Shown here in pieces: positions 15,448-21,206 of a DNA stretch of 21,206 bases. Each line of letters starts with the position of its first letter. Position 1 is the stretch's first letter. The position numbers and the translations under genes were made by a program. Source of the stretch: Thermoplasmata archaeon (GTDB lineage Archaea; Thermoplasmatota; E2; DHVEG-1); the NCBI GenBank assembly GCA_003651045.1, contig QMTJ01000005.1:1-21206 (forward strand), written 5' to 3'. Under the pieces are notes generated by a model. It made no database searches, was not told the origin of the DNA, and worked only from the letters and a program-made list of their open reading frames with translations.

Positions 15448-16236
15448 ATGAAAATCAGCGTTGTTTTAACTACAAAAAACGAGGAAAAAAACATAGGAGA
15501 GCTACTAGAAAGTTTATTACACCAAGAAGAACCATATGAAGTAATAGTAGTAGACTCAGATAGTACTGATAGAACCCAAGAAATCGTCAAAGAATATTCT
15601 AAGAAAAAACCTAACATAAAACTACTGATATACCCTGGAAACAGAGCTGAAAGCATGAACTATGGAATCAAAAATGCAACAGGCGATGCAGTTGCATTTA
15701 TTGGTGGAGATGATATAGCAGACAAAAACTGGATAAAAGAAATAAGAAAAACCATAAAAAATGCTGACATTATCGTAGGAAAACTAGAACCACTTAAAAA
15801 ACAAAAAATAAAAAACATCGAAAATGTAAAACTATACCACAAGGGAACAAACATAAGCTACCCTGGTACAAACACAACATACAAGAAAGAAATCCTTGAT
15901 AAACTAAATGGTTTTGATCCATGGTTTTCATCAGCAGAAGACTTAGAAATAAACATACGAGCAATAGACTTAGGATACAAAATCACAGAAAACAAAAAAG
16001 CCATAGTATACTACCGGGCAAAAAACAACCTTTTTGCCTTTCTTAAACAAGCATTCTGGTATGGATACGGAAGAAAACTAATAGATTTAAAACATGGAAA
16101 CATATGGAAAAAACACTCAACTAAAGATATAATAAAAAATCAAACAACCTTCCTAGGAATCATAAGATTAATAATAGGACTCATAGGATACATATACTGC
16201 ACAATAACAGTTAAAGAATACAAACCAAAAACATAA
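15448..16236 (+). CDS. Family 2 glycosyltransferase with C-terminal membrane segment
   Basis: The 262-residue protein has a GT-A fold of family GT2. KISVVLTTKNEEKNI opens the nucleotide-binding fold, VIVVDSDSTD (33-41) carries early acidic residues, and FIGGDD (84-89) is the metal-binding DxD equivalent. AEDLEINIRAIDLGYKI (164-180) includes the likely catalytic Glu-Asp pair. A hydrophobic stretch near 234-256 (TTFLGIIRLIIGLIGYIYC) should tether it to the membrane, with the catalytic part in the cytoplasm. It would use a nucleotide sugar, perhaps one made upstream. Donor and acceptor cannot be read. A TATA-like TTTATAAAC lies about 40 bases before the ATG; no Shine-Dalgarno is clear. Confidence 0.9.
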   Translation: MKISVVLTTKNEEKNIGELLESLLHQEEPYEVIVVDSDSTDRTQEIVKEYSKKKPNIKLLIYPGNRAESMNYGIKNATGDAVAFIGGDDIADKNWIKEIRKTIKNADIIVGKLEPLKKQKIKNIENVKLYHKGTNISYPGTNTTYKKEILDKLNGFDPWFSSAEDLEINIRAIDLGYKITENKKAIVYYRAKNNLFAFLKQAFWYGYGRKLIDLKHGNIWKKHSTKDIIKNQTTFLGIIRLIIGLIGYIYCTITVKEYKPKT

Positions 16237-16303
16237 TAATAATTTTATTATACAACAAACCTGTTTATCCTCAACCCGAGTTTTATAGGAGTATAAAAAA
16301 TAG

Positions 16304-17197
16304 ATGAAGGTTTTAATACTTGGAATAGACGCACTTGAATACAACCGAGTACAAGAATGGGATTTAAAATATCTCAAACAAAAAGAATACGGAAAAACAA
16401 TCGTACCAATATCAGAAGGATTCGGAGAACCAGTAACATTAGTCGTATGGCCAAGTTTCATAACAGGAACACAACCACAACAAATGGGATTTGATGCGCC
16501 AATAATCTACAGACAGCCACTAAAATTCTTCCTAGAGAAAATATACTTCCCACTAACATCAAAAAAACCAAAAAGCGAACACGATCTCTCAATAGAAGAA
16601 AAAACAACAATAAAAAACAAAATCATAAGCAGAACAAACTACCTCATGATGAAAATAGGATTAGGGAGATACCCAGAAAGACGAGACATAAAAGTACCAA
16701 CAATTTTTGATAACAAAAAATACAGAAGTATACACATAAATATACCAGTCTACGATCAAATCTTCACAGCAGAAGACAGAGACAGTGCAAGAAACGGAGT
16801 AATAAGAGCAATAACCGATAAAACATTCCGTAAAGAATTCGAAAAAAAACTCTTAGACGAACTAAAAACAGGAAAAGAAAATATATTCAAAATAATAAAA
16901 CAAAAAAACTGGGACCTCTACATGCAATACTTTTACGTATTGGATGGAATACAACATGTGTTTTACAAAAACAAACTAAAGATCATGGACTACTACATGC
17001 AATTCAACAAACTAGTATCAGAAATAACAAAACAACTACCTAAAGACACAATGTTACTCATAATTTCAGACCATGGACAAGAAAACGGGTTACACACAAA
17101 CTATGGGTACTACAGCTCAAATATAAAACTAGGACTTAAAAACCCAAATATAACAGATTTCAAAAAAATAATAGAAGAAAAAATAGAAAATAAATAG
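16304..17197 (+). CDS. Alkaline phosphatase superfamily phosphodiesterase/phosphatase
   Basis: The 297-residue product has the metal-site layout of the type I phosphodiesterase/nucleotide pyrophosphatase branch: Asp9 (GIDALEY), probable nucleophile Thr45 before WPSFITG, Asp214-x3-His218 (VLDGIQHVF), Asp256-His257 (SDHGQENG) and His264. These are the residues that hold two metals and the phosphate in this superfamily. The usual His-Gly after the TG motif is replaced by Met-Gly (QQMGFDA). No signal peptide or membrane helix is seen, so it is probably cytoplasmic. Beside phosphonate and sugar genes it might act on a nucleotide sugar, a phosphodiester or a phosphonate ester; that is inference. 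Codons are very A-rich. Confidence 0.85.
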   Translation: MKVLILGIDALEYNRVQEWDLKYLKQKEYGKTIVPISEGFGEPVTLVVWPSFITGTQPQQMGFDAPIIYRQPLKFFLEKIYFPLTSKKPKSEHDLSIEEKTTIKNKIISRTNYLMMKIGLGRYPERRDIKVPTIFDNKKYRSIHINIPVYDQIFTAEDRDSARNGVIRAITDKTFRKEFEKKLLDELKTGKENIFKIIKQKNWDLYMQYFYVLDGIQHVFYKNKLKIMDYYMQFNKLVSEITKQLPKDTMLLIISDHGQENGLHTNYGYYSSNIKLGLKNPNITDFKKIIEEKIENK

Positions 17198-17204
17198 AGG
17201 AGAT

Positions 17205-17243
17205 ATGATAAAAAAACAAATTTTTGATAGAAATCAATTTTAA
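17205..17243 (+). other. 12-codon reading frame with strong RBS; possible gene remnant
   Basis: AGGAG (17198-17202) begins at the base after the upstream stop codon and is followed by ATG at 17205 and only 12 codons (MIKKQIFDRNQF) before TAA. The arrangement looks like the start of a further operon gene. It may be a truncated relic, a leader peptide, or chance. The peptide has no recognised similarity. Confidence 0.3.
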
Positions 17244-17295
17244 TATAATGAGGCATATTAACTTGAGTATCTAGGGGTTTTTAATTCTCTATAAA

Positions 17296-17347
17296 CATAA
17301 ATATTAAGTATCAACAACAGAATTGGACTATAAAAATTAATTGAAGG
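17296..17347 (+). promoter_or_regulatory. Candidate promoter of the phosphonate cassette
   Basis: The AT-rich string CATAAATATTAAG (about 17296-17308) is TATA-like and would place initiation near 17327. GAAGG (17343-17347) lies three bases before the ATG, a rather short spacing. A second TATA-like string at 17328-17335 would start within the gene. With the 153-base gap and the composition change here, separate transcription of pepM onward is plausible. Confidence 0.35.
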
Positions 17348-17350
17348 CAT

Positions 17351-19063
17351 ATGAAAAAGGATATATCACCTGATAGACGACGTGCTTTGCTCAAGAAATT
17401 GATTAAAGAAAAAGGTTTTGTTAGAATTATTGAAGTGCATAATGGTTTAAGTGCTTTAATAGGGGAACGAGCAAGGGTTAAACAAAAAAATGAGTTTATT
17501 GAATATGATGGTCTTTGGGAAAGTAGTTTTACAGATACGGCATCAAAAGGAATGCCAGATGCAGAAATCGTTGGATACGAATCTCGACTTCAAACCATAG
17601 ATGAAATTTTAAATGTAACATCTAAGCCGCTAGTTGTGGATGGAGATACAGGTGGGTCTCCTTCACAGTTTGAGTTTCTAGTTAAAAAACTTGAGCGGTT
17701 AGGGGTATCTGCAGTTATTATAGAAGACAAGGTGTTTCCGAAACGTAATAGTCTAGATCCCTCAGCGAGACAAACTCTAGAGAATCCAGAACGATTTGCC
17801 CAAAAAATACAGAGAGGAAATGATGTAAAAATCAGTAATGATTTCATGATTATAGCAAGGATTGAAAGTTTAATAGCTGGCACGGGTTTAGAAGATGCAT
17901 TAAAACGTGCAGAGAAATACATAAAAGCTGGTGTTGATGGAATCATGATTCATTCTAAAGAAGATACACCTGAAGATGTACTTCTTTTTGCAAAAGAATA
18001 TGAAAAATTATGTAAAAAAATAGGTAAACGACCTCCTTTGGTCTCCGTACCTACTACATATAATTTAATTACCGATCAAGAGCTTGCGAATCATGGGTTT
18101 AATATAATCATACATGCTAATCATCTTCTCAGATCAGCACATAAAGCTATGAAACAAACAGCAGAAACTATACTATTGAATGATCGTAACTTTGAAGCTG
18201 AACCATTATGTTCATCGGTCCAAGAAATATTCAAAGAAGTAGGTTTCGAATGGATAAAAGCACAGGATCGAAAATACTCTAAAGAACAAAAAATATCAGT
18301 GATTATACCTGCAGCAGGAAAAGATCCAGTGTTCAAAGAGAAACCAAAAGCATTGATCGATATATGTGGAAAAACTATATTAAAAAGACAGCTTGAAAGT
18401 ATAAGAAAAATAGGTTTACGAAACATAGCAGTGATACGTGGATTCAAAGGAGAAATGATAAACCAGAAAAATATCATCTATTATGAAAACCCTGATTATG
18501 AAAAGAAACATAGTCTCCATTCACTATTTACTGCGAGAAAAAGTATGGATAATGGTTTTATACTGATATACTCAGATATACTTTTTAATGAGGAAATCTT
18601 GAGATCATTAATGCAAACTGAAGGAGATATTGTGTTAATAGTTGATAACTCATATAGATATCACAAACACGATATAGACAAAAAACTTGATCTAGTAATA
18701 AGCAAAACCAAACCATCTTCATATTATAGAACACTACAACCAAGTAAAATGCTGGAGATTAAACGTATAGGTAAAAATATTGAAAAAAAAGATGCTGACT
18801 ATGAATTCATTGGAATAGCATATTTTTCAGAGAAGGGAGCTGAAATTCTAAAGAAAGTATATGATGACTGTAAAAACAAGAATATTAAAGACAACTTCCA
18901 TGAAGCAATATCATTCGAAAAAGCAGGTATCACTGATATAATACAAGAGATAATAGATAGAGGATTTACAGTGAATGGGTTGGAAGTGTACAAAGGATGG
19001 ATAGAAATTCATAATAGAAAAGACAAAGAGATAGCCGAAGAAATGATTTCCACATTGACATAA
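17351..19063 (+). CDS. pepM: Phosphoenolpyruvate mutase fused to a nucleotidyltransferase
   Basis: The 570-residue protein has two domains. Residues about 1-300 are PEP mutase, which rearranges PEP to phosphonopyruvate, the C-P bond forming step. The hallmark EDKVFPKRNS (125-134) is intact, with VVDGDTGG (95-102) for metal binding and WESSFTDTASKGMPD (56-70). Residues about 315-570 are a nucleotidyltransferase: VIIPAAGKDPVFKEKPKALI is the nucleotide loop with Lys, KKHSLHSLFTA (385-395) resembles the PntC/LicC choline-phosphate-type block, and YSDIL (407-411) gives metal-binding Asp409. Such domains activate a phosphonate as its CMP ester. With the decarboxylase and alcohol dehydrogenase genes following, the substrate is probably 2-hydroxyethylphosphonate. 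Confidence 0.95.
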   Translation: MKKDISPDRRRALLKKLIKEKGFVRIIEVHNGLSALIGERARVKQKNEFIEYDGLWESSFTDTASKGMPDAEIVGYESRLQTIDEILNVTSKPLVVDGDTGGSPSQFEFLVKKLERLGVSAVIIEDKVFPKRNSLDPSARQTLENPERFAQKIQRGNDVKISNDFMIIARIESLIAGTGLEDALKRAEKYIKAGVDGIMIHSKEDTPEDVLLFAKEYEKLCKKIGKRPPLVSVPTTYNLITDQELANHGFNIIIHANHLLRSAHKAMKQTAETILLNDRNFEAEPLCSSVQEIFKEVGFEWIKAQDRKYSKEQKISVIIPAAGKDPVFKEKPKALIDICGKTILKRQLESIRKIGLRNIAVIRGFKGEMINQKNIIYYENPDYEKKHSLHSLFTARKSMDNGFILIYSDILFNEEILRSLMQTEGDIVLIVDNSYRYHKHDIDKKLDLVISKTKPSSYYRTLQPSKMLEIKRIGKNIEKKDADYEFIGIAYFSEKGAEILKKVYDDCKNKNIKDNFHEAISFEKAGITDIIQEIIDRGFTVNGLEVYKGWIEIHNRKDKEIAEEMISTLT

Positions 19064-19080
19064 AAATGGTGTAAAACAAA

Positions 19081-20211
19081 ATGTTAAAATGTGAAGATTT
19101 TTTTAAACTTTGTAAGAAATATAATTTCACATTTTTTTCAGGTGTTCCAGATAGTACATTCAAATCTTGGATGAGTTTTCTTGAAAAAAAAGATAAAGAG
19201 AAGAAGCTGAGAAATATTGTATGTGCTAACGAGTGTGAAGCTATAGCTATATGTGCAGGTTATCATCTTTCAACAGGAAATATTGGAGTTGCCTATATGC
19301 AGAATTCAGGTTTTGGGAAAACAGTAAACCCTCTAACATCTTTATGTGATCCAGCAGTCTACAGTATACCTGTATTACTCATGATTGGATGGCGGGGCGA
19401 ACCTGGTGTAAAGGATGCATATCAACATCATAAAATGGGCCCAATGACTATCCCATTAGTAGAACTCCTAGATATTCATTATACAATATTATCTGATAAA
19501 ATCAGAGATGTAGAGAAAACATTAAAAAAAGCTAGAAAGTATATGAAGGAAAATAATAGATCTTATGCTCTTATTATAAGGAAGAATATTTTTGAAAAAT
19601 TAGAAGAAAAAAAAGATAGTAGTTCTCAAAAACTTTCTCGTGAAATGGCAATCAAAGAAATTTTGAGTTCATTTGATGGGGATGAAATTATTGTTTCAAC
19701 TACTGGAAAAACATCTCGTGAATTATATGAAAACCGTATTGATAAAGATCTTTGTAAGCATGATTTCTATAATATAGGTGCTATGGGGTGTGCTCAATCA
19801 ATCGCGTTTAGTATAGCATTAAATCATCCTGAAAAAAAAATCTGGGTTTTTGATGGAGATGGTTCTGTTCTCATGCAGATGGGGGCTCTGGCTACAATTG
19901 GTCATTATGCACCGGAAAATCTTTACCATATTATCTTCGATAACCAAGCTCATGATTCGACAGGTGGACAACCTACTAATTCAGATACAGTAGATTTTGA
20001 CAAAGTAGCGTTAGCATGCAATTATAGATCGGCACACGTTATACAGAAGGCAGAAGATATAAGAAAAACAATTAGTAGACTAAAAAAACAAAAAGGACCC
20101 CTTATGATTATTATTAAAGTTAAAAAAGGTTCTAGAGAGAATCTAGGAAGACCATCTATTCCTCCGAAAAAACATAAAGAACTATTTATGAAGCATCTCC
20201 AAGGAGATTAA
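19081..20211 (+). CDS. aepY: Phosphonopyruvate decarboxylase
   Basis: The 376-residue product is a thiamine-diphosphate decarboxylase of the phosphonopyruvate/sulfopyruvate type. FFSGVPDSTFKSW (18-30) and NECEAIAICAGYHLSTG (50-66, catalytic Glu51) open the pyrimidine-binding half. MQNSGFGKTVNPLTSL is a strong family block. FDGDGSVLMQMGALATIG (from 258) with Asn288 in FDNQAHDSTGGQPT forms the pyrophosphate/Mg site. It converts phosphonopyruvate to phosphonoacetaldehyde and CO2, pulling the unfavourable mutase reaction forward. Starting 17 bases after pepM with GGTG nine bases before the ATG, it belongs to the same operon. Sulfopyruvate decarboxylase is the related alternative, excluded by the adjacent PEP mutase. 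Confidence 0.95.
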   Translation: MLKCEDFFKLCKKYNFTFFSGVPDSTFKSWMSFLEKKDKEKKLRNIVCANECEAIAICAGYHLSTGNIGVAYMQNSGFGKTVNPLTSLCDPAVYSIPVLLMIGWRGEPGVKDAYQHHKMGPMTIPLVELLDIHYTILSDKIRDVEKTLKKARKYMKENNRSYALIIRKNIFEKLEEKKDSSSQKLSREMAIKEILSSFDGDEIIVSTTGKTSRELYENRIDKDLCKHDFYNIGAMGCAQSIAFSIALNHPEKKIWVFDGDGSVLMQMGALATIGHYAPENLYHIIFDNQAHDSTGGQPTNSDTVDFDKVALACNYRSAHVIQKAEDIRKTISRLKKQKGPLMIIIKVKKGSRENLGRPSIPPKKHKELFMKHLQGD

Positions 20212-20216
20212 ATCTC

Positions 20217-21206
20217 ATGCAAAGAGAATTTTTTGGATTTGACTCTATATATGAATTAGAGAAATTATGTGATGAATTCAATGCTAAAAATGTGTTTTTA
20301 GTTACTGGTAAAAATTCGTTTATTCAATCGGGTGCTGAACAAAAAACAAAAGCAATTTTTGAAAAGTTAAAAATTACTCAATTTAATCGATTATCAACGA
20401 ATCCCGATATAGAGGAAGTTGAAAAAGGAATCAATGTGTTTCGTAAAACCAATCCAGATATAGTTGTAGCGATTGGTGGAGGTAGCACGATTGATGTTGC
20501 TAAATCGATTAATGCATTAGCAGTGCATGACAAAAAACCAGTTCTTTATCTAAAAGGTGAAAAACATTTAAAAAAAACAGGTAAACCTCTTATTGCAGTT
20601 CCAACTACAGCAGGTACAGGGAGTGAAGCGACAAGTTTTGCTACTATTTACATTGAAAAAGAAAAAAATTCGTTAGATGGTAAAAAACTAACATTACCAA
20701 CAGTAGCAATAATTGATCCTTCTTTAACAGAATCTATGCCTAAATACATAACGGCATCAACTGGATTAGATGCTTTATGTCAAGGAATCGAATCGTTATG
20801 GTCTGTTAACTCTACATATGAATCAAGGAAATATGCTAAAACTGCCATAGAATTAGCGTTTAACAATCTGGAGAAAGCTGTAAACAATCCTGATAAGGAG
20901 ACAAGAATGAACATGGCAAAAGCAGCTAATTTATCAGGTAAAGCTATCAATATTTCAAAAACCACTGCGTGTCATTCTATATCATATCCAATTACATCTT
21001 ACTTCGGTATCGCACATGGTCATGCAGTAGCGGTTACCATGCCAGAAATCATCAAATTTAACTCTCGTGTTTCTCAATCAAATTGTAATGATAGGAGAGG
21101 AGTTGATTTTGTTAAAAAAAGATTGAAAGAAATTTTCAAACTATTTGACTGTGAAAATGAGTATGACACGGGAAATAGATTCAAGGAGTTAATGAAGAAT
21201 ATAGGA
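20217..21206 (+). CDS. Iron-type alcohol dehydrogenase, probable phosphonoacetaldehyde reductase (3' end outside window)
   Basis: An open frame starts at the ATG at 20217 with AAGGAG ten bases before it and continues to the window end, giving 330 residues of an incomplete protein. It is a group III metal-dependent alcohol dehydrogenase: AIGGGSTIDVAKS is the NAD(P) loop, PTTAGTGSEAT follows, and metal ligands are offered by TGLDALCQGIES and by the pair in ACHSISYPI and IAHGHAVA. Close relatives in phosphonate clusters (FomC, PhpC and thaumarchaeal homologues) reduce phosphonoacetaldehyde to 2-hydroxyethylphosphonate, and position five bases after the decarboxylase stop strongly supports that role. 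No aminoethylphosphonate transaminase is seen here, so the alcohol branch is favoured. Confidence 0.93.
   Translation, partial: MQREFFGFDSIYELEKLCDEFNAKNVFLVTGKNSFIQSGAEQKTKAIFEKLKITQFNRLSTNPDIEEVEKGINVFRKTNPDIVVAIGGGSTIDVAKSINALAVHDKKPVLYLKGEKHLKKTGKPLIAVPTTAGTGSEATSFATIYIEKEKNSLDGKKLTLPTVAIIDPSLTESMPKYITASTGLDALCQGIESLWSVNSTYESRKYAKTAIELAFNNLEKAVNNPDKETRMNMAKAANLSGKAINISKTTACHSISYPITSYFGIAHGHAVAVTMPEIIKFNSRVSQSNCNDRRGVDFVKKRLKEIFKLFDCENEYDTGNRFKELMKNIG

Noticed and set aside
16237..16258. ATAATAA/TTATTAT inverted repeat after the glycosyltransferase
   Set aside because: All A-T, a two-base loop, and expected by chance in such AT-rich sequence; too weak to call.
19081..20211. Sulfopyruvate decarboxylase (coenzyme M pathway)
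   Set aside because: The families are related, but an adjacent PEP mutase with an intact EDKxxxKxNS motif and a following phosphonoacetaldehyde-reductase-like gene fix the phosphonate role.

Overview
The window looks like chromosomal DNA from an AT-rich, uncultivated archaeon, most likely a euryarchaeote of the Thermoplasmatota type. The archaeal assignment rests on a Pelota gene, an archaeal RqcH/NFACT gene, a DUF763 gene, TATA-like promoter elements, and Shine-Dalgarno matches of the GGTGA/GGAG type. No rRNA, canonical tRNA, CRISPR array or insertion sequence was seen. The lineage is inference; no marker here fixes it.

Left part (1-7.3 kb), mostly housekeeping. The 3' end of an unrecognised gene (1-534) faces a DUF763 gene on the minus strand (807-1928). 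The spacer before rqcH (1929-2224) holds a GC-rich foldable island with a TATA-like box upstream and a T-tract downstream, a candidate small RNA. Next come rqcH (2225-4204) and pelA (4201-5250), overlapping by ATGA: two ribosome-rescue factors in one operon. A perfect 9-bp inverted repeat separates pelA from a convergent, membrane-anchored surface protein gene (5320-6075, minus). An AmmeMemoRadiSam-type radical SAM gene (6302-7318, minus) closes this part.

Middle part (7.46-14.6 kb), a compact plus-strand nucleotide-sugar operon. It holds an SDR epimerase, then a GDP-heptose set: HddA-type kinase, GmhA-like isomerase, GmhB phosphatase, TalC/FSA-type transaldolase and HddC-type nucleotidyltransferase. 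The transaldolase could supply sedoheptulose 7-phosphate. Three amino-sugar genes follow (hexapeptide N-acetyltransferase, DegT aminotransferase, Gfo/Idh dehydrogenase), the set that typically builds a 3-acetamido sugar in the WbpB/WbpE/WbpD manner. Two junctions there place a GGTGA Shine-Dalgarno match over the upstream stop codon.

Right part (14.7-21.2 kb). A MntA/HepT toxin-antitoxin module has its toxin frame broken at an A7 tract before the HEPN active site. A family 2 glycosyltransferase with a C-terminal membrane segment and an alkaline-phosphatase-superfamily hydrolase follow. After a spacer with its own promoter-like sequence and a change of base composition comes a phosphonate cassette: PEP mutase fused to a nucleotidyltransferase, phosphonopyruvate decarboxylase, and an iron-type alcohol dehydrogenase cut by the window end. 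Together these predict 2-hydroxyethylphosphonate and its nucleotidyl-activated form.

Taken together, 7.4-21.2 kb reads as a cell-surface glycan locus that could make GDP-heptose, an acetamido sugar and an activated phosphonate headgroup. Co-use on one archaeal surface polymer is inference from gene order; no heptosyltransferase, phosphonate transferase or polymer exporter is visible in the window.
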